Assembly (NCBI GenBank): GCA_047967505.1
Contig: CM106540.1
Strand: one strand, 5' to 3'
DNA length: 64,000 nucleotides
From: Dipteris shenzhenensis
Lineage: Eukaryota > Polypodiophyta > Polypodiopsida > Gleicheniales
Shown piece after piece: positions 1 to 11,500 of this stretch (position 1 is its first letter; each line of letters begins with the position of its first letter). The notes beneath the pieces were generated by a model. It saw only the letters and a list, made by a program, of their open reading frames with translations. It was not told where the DNA came from and did no database searches. Made by a program: the position numbers and the translations under genes.

Positions 1-1220
1 ATCCATCCGGCCCATATAACGTTGGAACCTCCATCGACGCTGCTGCCGGAAATTCCGCCACCGAAAAGCAGAAACGGAAGAAAGTTTCGGAATACACGAT
101 GGATGAGATAGCGCTTGCTCAAGATATTACTGTCGATCGACAGCTATTGAGCAGAGGCGAAATCCCCTTCCCACATCTCATAATCTGCCGGATATTGGAT
201 CACACGGGGGAACGCGGATGCAGCACATGTTGTCGAGCGGCATGCTGCAGATCATCCAAGCAAGAGCGAAATTCTGAAAGTAGCTGCCAGCAATTCCTTC
301 GTAACTCTGAGAGGATCAAGCTATTCCAGCAAGCAGAAGGCCGGTCTGCTTTCGCTGCCCTAACGGAGAATGATCCAGCCGGGGCACATAGAACAAACTG
401 TGTTCAGAGCCTAAGGACAGCTTCCTGGTCCCGAAGTGTGAAAACGAGAGACCCTACCGTGACCGCAATCAGAATCGCATATCAGTCTGCAAAAGCAGTA
501 ACGTCAGCTCGAATGGCACGCGGAAACCCTGCCGGATGCGAGCCGAACTGGGAGAGCAACAAGCGGTTCTCACAGTGCTCAGATCAGTATGGGAACGTCG
601 AAAGTGAACGTACTGCAGCAGCAAAATTAGGTGTAGGTGCACAAACAGGACTGGCGAGCTCAGATGGTTTCTCCCAAGGCATTCTGCGCGCATGCAATCG
701 GTCCTATCCACGACAGGTTGGATCCTTTGTCACTGTGCTTGACGAAGATGGATTTCAAAGTGCAGCCGGAGGCCAAAGCTGCGTGAAAACTCCAGCAGCA
801 ATACCTAGCATTTCTTCAGATGTATTGGAAGCAACGCATGCAATCCATGAACCCCTGAAAATTGGCGAAAGGACGCTTAGCTCATTCCAATATCGACAAC
901 TTGATTGCCACATTCAAGTTAAGGAAGAGATTGTAGAAGAGAGGGACGAAGTTCCGACAGCGATCATGAAGCTTGCTCATAATGAGAGGAAACGAAATTG
1001 TGGTATGTTTCCAGATTGCCTGCAGTGGAACACTTTGGCAATCGACAAAGCCAATTCTTCTCAGACATTATTCCAGTCTTGTGAGAGGCCATTCTCCCAT
1101 GCAATGCAGCAGCCAGCAGTTTCAGCTATGGCTGATCTTCAACCAGCGAATCCACAGCCACAGCTAGCACCAGGATGCTTGGAACTACAGTACTCTTCAA
1201 TCAACCGCCCGGTCCTCTAG
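1..1220 (+). CDS. 3' part of an unrecognised protein-coding gene (left-truncated)
   Basis: A single frame stays open from the first bases of the window to a TAG at 1218-1220, about 405 codons. That is too long to be chance at this composition, so I read it as a large exon whose start lies left of the window. The product is Ser/Gln/Arg/Cys-rich with no domain I recognise. An acidic patch (EEIVEERDE) sits near codons 300-310 of the open frame. Just after the stop, another frame reads FNQPPGPLAPSYVDALQLLS, ends at a good donor (GTAAGT at 1256), and resumes after an AG at 1345 with ANFNPPGNAPYAELSKPF to a TGA at 1433-1435. The true C-terminus may therefore be in that frame, reached by a short upstream intron I cannot place. 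Function unknown. Confidence 0.5.
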   Translation, partial: PSGPYNVGTSIDAAAGNSATEKQKRKKVSEYTMDEIALAQDITVDRQLLSRGEIPFPHLIICRILDHTGERGCSTCCRAACCRSSKQERNSESSCQQFLRNSERIKLFQQAEGRSAFAALTENDPAGAHRTNCVQSLRTASWSRSVKTRDPTVTAIRIAYQSAKAVTSARMARGNPAGCEPNWESNKRFSQCSDQYGNVESERTAAAKLGVGAQTGLASSDGFSQGILRACNRSYPRQVGSFVTVLDEDGFQSAAGGQSCVKTPAAIPSISSDVLEATHAIHEPLKIGERTLSSFQYRQLDCHIQVKEEIVEERDEVPTAIMKLAHNERKRNCGMFPDCLQWNTLAIDKANSSQTLFQSCERPFSHAMQQPAVSAMADLQPANPQPQLAPGCLELQYSSINRPVL

Positions 1221-1345
1221 CTCCCAGCTACGTCGATGCACTTCAGCTCTTATCTGTAAGTTATTTCATCTGCTGCACACAATATATTTAGGCACCGCCC
1301 CTTTTCTTCGAATAAACAATTCTGATGTTTTCTTCGTTCTTCTAG

Positions 1346-1435
1346 GCAAACTTTAATCCACCAGGAAATGCCCCTTATGCTGAACTCAGCAAGCCGTTCC
1401 TGACTCCTAGACAATCATCTTCGGCTCTCACATGA
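1346..1435 (+). CDS. Possible terminal exon of the left-edge gene
   Basis: The sequence before 1256 in frame 2 joins across a GTAAGT...TTCTAG intron (1256-1345) into 29 further codons ending in TGA. The two halves read smoothly as a Pro-rich tail (LLS|ANFNPPGNAPYAELSK). This is inference from splice sites and reading continuity. If the main frame really stops at 1220, this piece is instead 3' UTR with an intron. Confidence 0.35.
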   Translation, partial: ANFNPPGNAPYAELSKPFLTPRQSSSALT

Positions 1436-2315
1436 TGTGATGAAATTCCCATGCTTGTTATGATGAACCGGGAAGCATAAAGTTCGACGTCGAGGGATAT
1501 GTTGCCAAATTTGAGACAATAGTGATTCCGACCACTCACACCTCCTTTTTGTTTCTTTTTCTGCCTCCCACATGTACAACTGCACAATAGTAATATCGAT
1601 CTGCCGTGTATGCCTCATATACCGAGCTTAGTTGATCTGTGATGATGGATCGGATTCTCCAATGATGAATAGTTCCTTTTCACCTTAAGCTTGACCAGAC
1701 ATTCCATTACGTCTTCTTTTTGTTTCTCATCTTTTATGCGAAGCACAATGTGCTACTTTGTTAAACAATTGCTGATTTGTGACGTTGAGAAGTTGAGACG
1801 GTGTTAACTTTCCAAGTCGGTGACATTCAGTTACCACGGGTACAAAAGAGGTCGAGAATATCTCTATAAAGACACGATTATAATGTCAAAGACATTCTAC
1901 TTTCAAAGTAGAAGTTTATCAAAAGATTACTACTTGAACACATGTTCTTGTTGAGAGGCTGCCTCTTCTTTAGTGGAAATATGCTCATTCAAAATTTTCT
2001 AGTCTTGAATTTAAATCACCAAATGTATGAGAAAGGTATAAGTACCAGTAGAGTGGTTAGAACTACATTGTTTATACATCTTTGTGCTACTTGGATTTCA
2101 CACATAAACTTGGTGCACTCTCCAAATCCAATTTTATAAGTACTTTTGGATGAAAAAGAAACACTTTTATAAAATAAACTCAAACAAAAAAGTGAGCTAA
2201 ATTTTAAGGTTTTAAAAGCAAAAAAGTTGAAATTATTATGAATTTAACTTCTTAACATCTTAGTACAGAGACTTTCATATCGGTTTTATACTACCATATT
2301 ATAAATATTAAGTAA
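1436..2315. other. Intergenic, AT-rich, nothing recognised
   Basis: Increasingly AT-rich sequence downstream of the left-edge gene. No open frame of note, no repeat structure and no RNA gene seen. The first few hundred bases probably hold the 3' UTR and cleavage site of the left-edge gene. Confidence 0.4.
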
Positions 2316-3632
2316 CTATAACCTCTCTCTAGGAAACTTCAAAGACGGGCTGTTCACTGGCACTGTGGTTACCTTGGATTGTTTTCTCTTATGATGAACT
2401 ACTGTGAATATCTTGCCTTGAGTAGTGTCTTCCTGAGAAGGTATAGTATCTTGAGTGGCCTTTCCTGGATCATCCTCTGAGTCTTCTTCACTAGCTTCTA
2501 CCTCTTCCATGGCATCTTCCCTATTAACATCCTCTTCAAATTCTTTGGACCAACCAGACTCTATGACCATGTTATCATCTTGGTAGACAGTGACTTCCTT
2601 CTCCAAACTCTCTTCTTGTTCCTTGAGAGGTCCAAAGAAATTTTTATTGACTATTTCTATCTGTTTGTTGTCTTTTTCACTCCTTTTATTGGAAATCTGG
2701 CCAGTATATTGGCTCTTAAAAGGAGGGTTCTAGGTTTCGAGGACCCACTTTTCATTAGCGGGATGTTGTTTTGTAGCATTGGCTTCTGGCTCCTTAGCTT
2801 TGGGTCTCTTTAGAGGACAGTTCTTGACCACATGTGTGGACAAACCACACAAAAAGCAAGAATGGGTGAGATTTTTATAAGAAAGGGGTTGTTCCTTAAA
2901 TACACTGCCATTTCTATTAAGAATGGTGAGGGTTCCAGGCATCTCTTTTGCTATGTCCATTTTGATGCAAATCTAAGGATTTCCTCTGGCGTTGATAAAA
3001 CTTTCTTGCTCTACTCCAAGGACTTCTCCCAGCCCACTACATAAGGAGGGAAGCTGGCTACACAAGTACAGAGGTAGGTCTGGGAGCTCCACCCATATAG
3101 GAATCTTGGTTGATCTAGGAGAATCAGGAGAAAAATCTTTGGACCACCACTCAAGATATAAGGGCTGATTCCTAATAGTCCAAAGACCATTTTGCATGGC
3201 TCTAGAAGCCATTTCTGGCTTCTTAAAAAGAAAGACAAAAAAGCCTTTCTTGAGAAATCTTACATTCAAAACATTTATACCTTTCCTAATCCAGTTCATC
3301 CTAATCCAGGACTCAATGAAAGTGAGAGGGGGCCTTACTCTAGGCAGAAAGCCTACTAAAGCATGAGTCCTAAGCCAGGACTAGAGAGTCTTGAAGTAAA
3401 TTGTCATCTAAGAAAGCCTTTACTGACTTACCTTCTCCATATGCTGGATTCTCTCCATTAGCATGTTGTGCTCCGTCCTCATCTGGTTGTGAATCATGCC
3501 AGGGTTCTGAGATGCCCGATGGCAGGATGTCTTTAGTTTTTTCCTCATCGATTGAGGATGGCCTCTTGTCTCCCGTAGTCTGCCTAAGATCATCTCTATC
3601 TCCTCTTGGGTCCTTGCTAGAGGGGCCTCCAC
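2316..3632 (-). pseudogene. L1-type LINE ORF1 remnant (DUF4283 plus CCHC knuckle)
   Basis: Read on the minus strand, broken frames follow each other in family order. First a coiled N-terminal piece (3632-3420), then a DUF4283-like segment (3299-2973, with PIWVELPDLPLYL). Next comes the linker and CCHC knuckle CFLCGLSTHVVKNC (C-x2-C-x4-H-x4-C) in 2960-2730, then an acidic tail (2606-2316). This is the arrangement of plant L1 ORF1 RNA-binding proteins. At least two stops or frameshifts separate the blocks and no endonuclease/RT follows downstream, so it is a dead fragment. The order and spacing make the assignment fairly secure. Confidence 0.7.
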
Positions 3633-3923
3633 TGGTTGAGGGAACTCTATCTATTGCCCTTGGTCGAACTCCATTGACTCCTACTTTATCATTTCACACA
3701 GTTCCATCTTCACGTGAAAGTTTGGAGGTAGAGCTAGCACTAGTGCTTGCAGCTCCTCCTTCATTGTTGTCGCCTGCTTCTCCTTGCTAGAGGGACTGCA
3801 TGATATGCACTTTGTGTAAGTCTCTAGCCACCAAGGCCCCATCTACATTGGGAAAGCCAGCAGTAGTACGCGTTCCCGAGGGGAGGCTGAAGAAGCCACC
3901 CCGTGGCTTCTAAGCTGCATGTG

Positions 3924-4012
3924 CATAAGAGGGGTGCACATCTCCTCCTTGTCCTCCTCTTCCATCGCGCATAAGAGGGGCGCACATCTCCTCGTCCTCC
4001 TCTTCCATCGCG
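3924..4012. repeat. Two-copy tandem repeat (46 + 43 bp)
   Basis: A unit beginning CATAAGAGGGG and ending TCCATCGCG is present twice, head to tail (3924-3969 and 3970-4012). The second copy lacks three bases in the CTCCTT run, so the length difference is a multiple of three. The repeat lies inside a minus-strand open stretch (4338-3910) that is acidic but has no recognised domain. Confidence 0.75.
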
Positions 4013-4337
4013 GGAAATCGAGTGAGCTCCATACCTAAAAGGTGGCATTTCACATTCAAAAAATTGATTGGGGATAAGAGTAGGAAAGCAGCATTTATCA
4101 CAGCTAAGTTGAGGCGGTCTGGAAGCTGAGACAAGCGGGTGTTGATGTCGCTAGAGAAGTCAGACAAGAAGTCAGACAAGAAAAGGCACTGAGGTAAGTC
4201 AAAGGAGATGTCGAGTGGATTGATGGGAGTGGAGGCGTATGGACGGAGGGGTCTAGCATCACCCTCATGTCCTCTGTCACTGTCACCATCATCTTCAATC
4301 TCCATCTCTATCTCCATCCCCTCTTCATATTTTGTCA

Positions 4338-4350
4338 TGGTATCAAAGCA
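4338..4350 (+). promoter_or_regulatory. Primer-binding-site-like motif (initiator tRNA-Met)
   Basis: TGGTATCAAAGCA follows ...TTTGTCA, the expected junction of a 5' LTR end (CA) and a plant retrotransposon primer-binding site. A copia-gag-like fragment begins about 250 bp downstream on the same strand, which supports a decayed element. The LTR's start was not found. Confidence 0.4.
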
Positions 4351-4589
4351 CTTTTAGATCATCCATAGTGGAGAGAACTCCAAAGCAGCCAATCGAAGCC
4401 ATGCCGAAAATTTCCTAAAAAATTTCTACTCGGAGTTAGTCCCAGTGCTCACATATGGTTTCACATGCTCACATTACCTGAAACCTGACATTCCACAGTT
4501 TAGTGAGCAGACTTTAGACTGTTTACAGACATTGACCGATTGTGAGCCGATTGTTTAGTGGGCAAATAGTAGCAGAGACCATGATTCCA

Positions 4590-4895
4590 GCAAAATGGCT
4601 CAAGTCATCCTGAATGGACCAAGAGAGGGATAAAGAATCTAGTCCAGAGTATTACCATCCAATGGCAAATTCTGACACTAGAAGAGCTCCAGTCAATTTT
4701 ACTTGGTGAAGAACTTAGGACTCATTCCAACAATCAAGCATTCATAGCTTCAGATAGAAGTAGAGGTAGAGGCAGAGGTAGATCATTCAAGCGAAGTGGT
4801 CATCATTAACAACAAAGTCAACATCAAAGTCAGAATCAACATCAGCATCAGCAAAGAGGAAATTATTCCAATCGAGGAAGATTCCAAGGATGAGG
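4590..4895 (+). pseudogene. Ty1-copia gag fragment
   Basis: With one frameshift near 4630 the + strand reads the C-terminal half of a copia gag: VILNGPRE, then LTLEELQSILLGEE, then an RGRGRGR-type basic stretch and a Gln/His-rich tail. The zinc knuckle and everything beyond are missing; a satellite-like array starts where pol should be. Assignment rests on the LTLEEL..LL.EE signature and the RG-rich linker. Confidence 0.5.
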
Positions 4896-4904
4896 GAGTG
4901 CATC

Positions 4905-6400
4905 CACCAATGTGTACACTCATTGATGCATGTTTTATACACTTATGCACCATGCATTTATAAAAATTTAGGAATTTGCATGCCCACCCACACAAACAGT
5001 ATCCAATAAACATGAAACTTAGCGAGGTTATGATTTTTTTTGGAAATTATCCATGTTAAAATTTTCATACTGATCTGACAATTTTGACACATAAAAGAAG
5101 CTCATCAATGCATATATTATTCCATGTAAGCATCATGCAAGCACAAAATTTAGGAATTTCACATGCCCACCCCCCAAATGGTGTCGGATCAACATGATAC
5201 TTAGCAAAGAAATTCAACTTACTCAAATTAGTGCCTTTCAAATTTCCATACACTTCAACAATGGGAAGAAGCTCATTGATGCATATTTTCTTACATATAT
5301 GCACCATGCATGTGCAAAACTCCAATAAAGCTTTCTAATATCATGATAGTTACTCAGCTTAATATCACTGCAGAGTTTCAAATAGATACAACACTTCAAT
5401 GTATGGAATTATCTCACCGCACATGTATGCACTACAAGTGCAAAGTTTAGGATGCTTGCACTGCCAACCCACACAAATGGTATCCAAAGAACATAAACTT
5501 GGAAGGCGATTGACTTTGCACAAAATAATACTTTTACAAAGTTTCATATGGATTCAACATTTTGGCATATGGAAGGTGTGTATTTTATTGCACATATGTT
5601 CATGCATGTGCAAAATCTAGGAACTTTGCACTCTAGAGCCACACAAACTCTATCCAACCAATAGACACCCTAAACCCACACAAGTGATATTTGAAGAACA
5701 TGAAACTTTACAAGAGCATGGAACATACTAAATTCAATACTTTTGTAAAGTATAATACACATCCATCTTGTAGATGTGGAAGAATTCCCAACCAATTGCT
5801 TTTTCAAGCACATATGCACTATACATGGGAAGAAATATGGAAATATGCATGCCAAGTGCACAAATGGTATCAAGGCACATGCAACTTTGAAATAAAATGG
5901 AACATAATAATTAATACTTTTTGTAAGTGTAGTACCCATCGGATGCTTGTACACGTGTAAGAATTCCAACTAATGTATATTTTCAAGCAGATGCACCACA
6001 CATGGCCAAAAATACGAAAATGTGCATGGAAGCACATGAAACTTTGAAAGAATGAAAAAATTAATCAAATTATGACCTACCAAAAATTTTAAACCAATCC
6101 AACTATTCAACATATAGTAATGGTCTACTGATGCACTTGTCTTTACATGCCTCTTTACATGCCCACGTGTGCAAAGTTAAGGAATTTTACATGCCCACAT
6201 GCACAATTGATATCCAAAGTGCATGAAACTTTTCAAGAATTGGAAAATTACTTCAAATGGTAGACCCTCACCAATGCATATTTCCTTGAATGTTCACACC
6301 AGACTTCATGTTACTAAGATTAAAAAACAAATGGTAGAATCTCAGCGATGCATATTTTCTTGAATGTACACATTTCATGATGGCTGCCATTAGGGGGGAT
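4905..6400. repeat. Degenerate tandem (satellite-like) array, monomer roughly 170-190 bp
   Basis: A phrase of the type 'TCATTGATGCAT ... GCACCATGCAT ... GCAAAATTTAGGAATTT ... CATGCCCACCC ACACAAATGGTATCC ... ACATGAAACTT' recurs, in diverged form, from about 4915 to about 6380. Recognisable copies start near 4920, 5103, 5273, 5400, 5575, 5790, 5975, 6130, 6270 and 6345. Copies differ by many substitutions and small indels, so the array is old. No long coding frame runs through it. Confidence 0.65.
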
Positions 6401-7120
6401 TTGGAGTAAAAAAGGGCCCTTTAATTAGGGAGCTAGTTCTTGATCTAATCAAATATTTAGCAATCCACCAATGAGGAGGCTTCAACATTTAATATTTGGA
6501 GAAAAAAAACAAAGGCTTCTCATTGGTGGAGAGACCTATCGTTGTTTTCCCCAAACATGCCTCCTCTTTTTATGCACCACCTCATCTATCTTTTTGTGCC
6601 CCACCCCCACCCCCTCTCTTGGTCAACCCTGTCACTTTTTCCCTCAAAAATTTTGACTTTTTGGAAATTTTAATCTTTCAAAAGCTCTCCCAAACAATTC
6701 CCGTCTGCCTAAGCCCTCTTCCAAGGTGAAAATTACTCCTCCTCTTTCAAAATGTGTAGATCTGAAGGGCCTCTTTCTCCTCATAGTATCCTCTCCATTT
6801 CAACATGTGGTGAAGCATTCCCCACCTCCTAAACCAAAGGTATCTCTTCCAGGTTGCATTTGCCACAACTTGAATGAAGTGTTTATAAATGCATCAAGCT
6901 TTGTTCATAGTTTTGCCCTTAAAGTAACAGTTTGTGGATGTGAAACTTGATTCGTAATGCACCCACACAAAGCTTTTTAGTACTCCCAACCTAGGGTGCT
7001 CTGAGCCAATGTATGTTTTTCTTTATCAGCTTTGTGGTTGGACAAAAACCTTCTTGCCTTTCCTCCACCCATGGACACTTTAGCAAGAAGATTTTGTGTC
7101 TTTCCTGATTGTTTCTTGTC
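6401..7120. other. Intergenic, no confident feature
   Basis: Pyrimidine-rich, AT-leaning sequence with short open stretches (6471-6950, + strand) that show no domain. Probably old repeat-derived DNA. Confidence 0.3.
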
Positions 7121-7498
7121 CTACTTAAGCTTCACATTGCCTCCGTGAAGTCCCTTTAGTGAGAGTAGTTCTTCATCTTTTGCAATGCATTGTGGAGAGA
7201 CTTGACGTGGCCTCAAATTCCAAGCATACACTAGATGGAGATAGAGTAACTTGTCAAGTATACATAGTTCATCATGCAAAGTACACACATTTATATGCTC
7301 CAATGGAATCGGTAGTATGGGGTCCCACTTAGGATCCTTTTTGTGATGATTAGGGGCTACACTTTGGTTGCAAGAAAGGATGTCATTTTTCCACTGTAGG
7401 CTTTCCTTTTGCATCTTCTGAAAGTGGGTGCAATACAAGCATGTCCATTTTGCATCTGCACCTGTATCACAACCATACAAGCACTTGAGGGCCTTCAA
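7121..7498 (-). pseudogene. Unrecognised ORF fragment with CxxC-type pair
   Basis: An open stretch of 125 codons on the minus strand with protein-like composition. It has a Cys pair (TCLYCTHF), a basic-aromatic middle and the phrase PLEHINVCTLHDELCILDKLL, which has a leucine-heptad look. No start context or partner gene is evident. I do not recognise the family. It could be a remnant of a transposon-encoded protein. Confidence 0.3.
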
Positions 7499-8011
7499 AT
7501 CACCAGCTAGATGCTATTCAACTTGAAATGTTCCATGCCCATCAACTGTCAATGTTTGCCCTGCCTCTTGTCTTTGAATAATCGATGGGATGCCAGTTCT
7601 CTCCAAAACCCACTTCAATGTCTCATGGCACTTCTTTGGGCTCGAGGTGTTCACTATATGTAAATCCTCTATATCCCATGCGTTCAAGGCCTAATTGAAA
7701 AGTCCCTAATCTATGAATTTTTCATGAATAAAACACACCCTCTTTCTATTCAATCTGTGAACACCCCCTTTAAATGGTACCCTTCTGTCTTCTGTAAAAA
7801 AGCTATTAAAAACCAAGTTTAAAGAGCCCTTTTATTGCACGAACGTGTTTTTCTTACATATTTGTGAGTGTCCCCCTCGAGGCTTTGGGGTCTCAAATGC
7901 TTTGAGCCATCATATGTCCTTCTCAGATTGGATTGAGAAACCCTGCTCAGCTTCCTCATCCCCTTGAGTAAAACGCAAGGTGTCATTCATAATACAAATA
8001 CACACCCTCTC

Positions 8012-8045
8012 TAGCTTGTGCTCTTTTACCAACTGAGCTATATCC
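8012..8045 (-). other. tRNA-like 5' half (A-box), possible SINE head
   Basis: The minus strand reads GGATATAGCTCAGTTGGTA followed by AAAGAGC, which matches the acceptor/D-arm region and internal A-box of a tRNA. No anticodon arm or T-arm of normal spacing follows; the nearest B-box-like sequence is about 95 bp away and poor. It is either a tRNA fragment or the eroded head of a tRNA-derived SINE, not a functional tRNA. Confidence 0.35.
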
Positions 8046-8858
8046 ATTTTTATAACAAATACTAGCTTGCCATCTATACAATGAAAGAGAAATACAGTTA
8101 GGATATTGAAATGAGAAGAGTAAAGTTGAATGTGAAGAGGGAATTTCTCTTACCTTCTTCTCTCATCCCAAGGGATTGGCGCTCTACAAATTCTCTACAT
8201 CCACATAAACATTATTGAAAGCATTCATCTCGAACGTTTTGATGCTAAATTTCTTTTTACTCTTCCAAGTCATTGTGCCACTTACACAATGACCTATCCT
8301 CTAAGGTTTTCTCTAGCACATTGGTTGTTTCTTGATGTGCAAGGCTTCTTCCATATGTCAAAGTGATCCCTCATGATGTGTCACCTCATATGATATGGCA
8401 AGATGAGGTGGTAAGTTTGGCCTTACATGGGATGACATGGCAAGAATCACCTTGATGACATGTCTTTTATGATGTGTCAGCATGTATGAAGTGGAAACAC
8501 TTGTTGGAAAGGTGATGTGGCATGATGTATCATCATATTAGCTAAGGTGGTTAATGGCATGTACCTTCTGAGGTGTCACCACATACAATATTGCAAATGA
8601 CACATGCTTGATTACATTTCTTTTTCTTTAGTTGGAAATATGAGATAGCAAGTGATGGTGATAGCCATGCTAATTGTGTATGATGGTTTGATAGGTCACT
8701 GAGGTCAGCATTGATAACTTGGTATGTTGAGGTGGCATTCTGAAGTGTCAAAGGGCCGCCTAGTAGCACTTTATGCTTGATACTGTGTCCTTAGTGTCAG
8801 CCTAGAAGGTCCTTTTACATGGACAAGTTCCTCCACTCTTAGCTTGCCATGAGGATGG

Positions 8859-8920
8859 TATCCCTATGGCTTTCCAAGCCTTCTTTTTTATCCCTATGGC
8901 TTTCCAAGCCTTCTTTTTTT
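8859..8920. repeat. Two-copy 30-bp tandem repeat
   Basis: The unit TATCCCTATGGCTTTCCAAG plus CCTTCTTTTT is present twice in direct tandem, virtually identical. It looks like a recent slippage duplication in intergenic DNA. Confidence 0.85.
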
Positions 8921-9879
8921 ACTATGTTCCTTCTTCCTTCTATGGAGTGTTTTGTGTTTTTCATGTAAGAAGGGCACAATTTACCCTTTCTTTCTTAAAT
9001 TTACCAAGCTTTTTTCATAGCTTTATCACATCAAGGACTAGTATCGTTGTGAATTTGGATAGGTTTTGAGCTGTTTAAAAATTACTACATTTATTTGCAA
9101 TTAACCTAACCCCGCCCTCATAAACTTAAGGTAACAATTAAAAGTAAATCTCACAAGATCTAACCATTGGATTATAGACTTAACATTTGGTCCACATAAC
9201 CTTATGTGTCCATGAGCCCCCTATATGTTTAGACATTTACAAATAATAATTTGAGTGCCTTTGATCAGGTGGACAAAAAAATGCATACTTTTTAATATCT
9301 TAAACACTTTTAATTGGTTTTCATTAGAAAGCAATTTTAACAAAATACCAATAATTGGGTTAATCTCTACACGATGTAAGGTGTCACCTCTAAATTCAAA
9401 TGGCATCCGATATAAAATGAGGGAGATATAATTCATTTAATATCATAATGTCTACATGTTTAAATTTAGGATAGGCCTTGTACACCTAGATTGTACAGAA
9501 GGAAATGAGGATTTATATATCTCTAATCTGGTATTTGTTTATGCACAAATAGATATATGATGTCTCATTAGAAGACTACAAAATGAAATGCCATACAAAA
9601 CTAGGAGAGATTAGCCATTAGAGTGAAAATGCTTGTTTTTCCCATAAAAATAGTCCGAGCAAGGAATCTGAGTAGGACACTCTTAGCTTCCAACCACCCT
9701 ATTCTCCAAGTTCCTAGCTCCTAGTTTTCTAGCTCTTGGCTCTTTCAACCCTCCGAAATATTGTTTCCACATGACAATTCCATTCCCTTGTAGCTCACTA
9801 ATAACCTTTCATATCTATCTTTTTGAATTGCCTACATTTTCCCTGTATATATCCTTAGGGCTGATGCATATAAACCTCC

Positions 9880-11500
9880 TCATGAAGTGTACCATTCAAG
9901 AAAGCATTTTTAACATCCATTTGATATAACTTCATCTATGCATGATTGCCAAAGCAATCATGGTCCGTATGGTGGTCATCTTTGCCATGGGAATGTTTCA
10001 TCATAATTCAATCCATTTGTTTGGGCATACCCGTTTGCAACTAACCTTCCTTTGTATCTCTCCATGCTTCCATCCGATTTGCACTTCACTTTATACACCC
10101 ATTTGCATCCAATAGCTTTCTTTTCTTTTGGGAGTTTCAGAAGCGTCCAAGTGTTTCTTCTTATCCAAGGCATCCATTTCTTGATCCATGACATCCCTCC
10201 AATACAACCTCCTCAAAACTTGAGGGCTCAACATGTTGCACTTTGCTAACCATGTATGCATAGTGCATCCTCATAAATCCATTGTAAGTCAATCTATCAA
10301 TGGGATGTCATACCCTTTCCGATCTCCTTAAGGGCTATGTATTTGTCATTGACTTTTTAGCATGTGGTGCAACATACTTTGAAGCATGCTTGGTCTCTTA
10401 AGCCTTCACAAGCTGGAAATCACTCTCTTCATCACTATTGGCATCCTCAACACTCTCTTCCACTTCAACCTTTTGCTTGCCTTTATCCACATGCTTGCTC
10501 CCCCTCAATCTACCACTCCATGGGCTCACACTATCAACACTTTCCTCATGTTGTGATGGCCCTAACATCACCTTATTTGAGGGTCTAGCTTGCTCTAATT
10601 TCATCTTTTCAACCTTGGGCATGTGCTCATCCTCTAAAACAATTGGTTTGGGCTGATAATATGCTTCAAGCTCACTAAACTTTACATCTTGGCTTTCATA
10701 TACTTGTCTAGTGACAAGATCATAGCATTTATATTTCTTTCTTTCAACCGGGTAATCCCAAAAATACACATTTGATAGCCCTTGGCTCCAATTTCTTGAC
10801 TCACTTGGAACATGCACATAACAAATGCAACCAAACACTTTCAAATAAGCTAAGGTTGGCTTGTACCCATAAAGATTTTCAAAAGGTGTCAACCCACGTA
10901 TGGCATCCGTGGGTGTTCTATTCATAATATACACGACTGTATGCACCGCTTCATCCCAAAAACTCAAAGGCATATTCATCTCATCCATCATAGCTCTAGC
11001 CATGTCACCAATCACTCTATTCTTCCTTTCCGCAATCGGGTTTTGTTGAGGAGTGTATCTACAAGTGACCCATCTCTCAATGCCTTGAGCATCTAAAAAC
11101 TCATCAAGCTCATAGGACATATATTACCCACCATTGTCCGTATAAAAGCACTTGATATGGCATCCAAGCTCCTTCTCTATGTATCTTTTGAATTGGCAAA
11201 ACGTTGGAAGAGCATCACTTTTGGCTTTCAAAAAATAGACCCATGTCATCCGATTGTAATCATCTATAAAAGTGATGTAATATCTTGCTCCCCCGAGCAT
11301 TATATGATCCATTGGTCCCCAAATATCTAAGTAAACTATATTTCCAAAGGGTATTTGCTCAAACTGAAGAGACAAGCATTCAACACAAGAGGGGAGAGAG
11401 ATGATCATGAAGTCTCTTCTATTCCAAGTTGCCCAATCTTCTTCTCCAATCAAGGATGCCAGCGTTCACACACTCTATACAAGAGAGCTAAAAGGCTCTT
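9880..11500 (-). pseudogene. Truncated Ty1-copia pol (integrase to start of RT)
   Basis: In minus-strand order there is a GAG-pre-integrase end, then the integrase core (LDIWGPM...YITFIDDYNRMTWVYFL, 11453-11124). A second block (11120-10398) carries TPQQNPIAERKNR (integrase E region), FWDEAVHTVVYIMNR, VFGCICYVHVP and a Ser/Glu-rich linker. A third block (10194-9976) holds the RT start (KAIGCKWVYKVK...YKGRLVANGYAQ). In-frame stops and shifts separate the blocks and the RT catalytic core is absent. No LTRs were found. It is a different copia lineage from the two complete elements. Confidence 0.85.

Larger units (their letters stand above)
7499..9890. other. Intergenic, low-copy-looking or old repeat DNA
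   Basis: AT-rich with no supported gene. Around 8380-8560 the words GATGTGTCA and ATGACATG recur in an irregular way, suggesting a degenerate short repeat. A tRNA-like half (8012-8045) and a 30-bp duplication (8859-8920) are listed separately. Confidence 0.35.

Noticed and set aside
8012-8045. Candidate tRNA gene on the minus strand
   Set aside because: Only the 5' half is tRNA-like; anticodon and T arms are missing.
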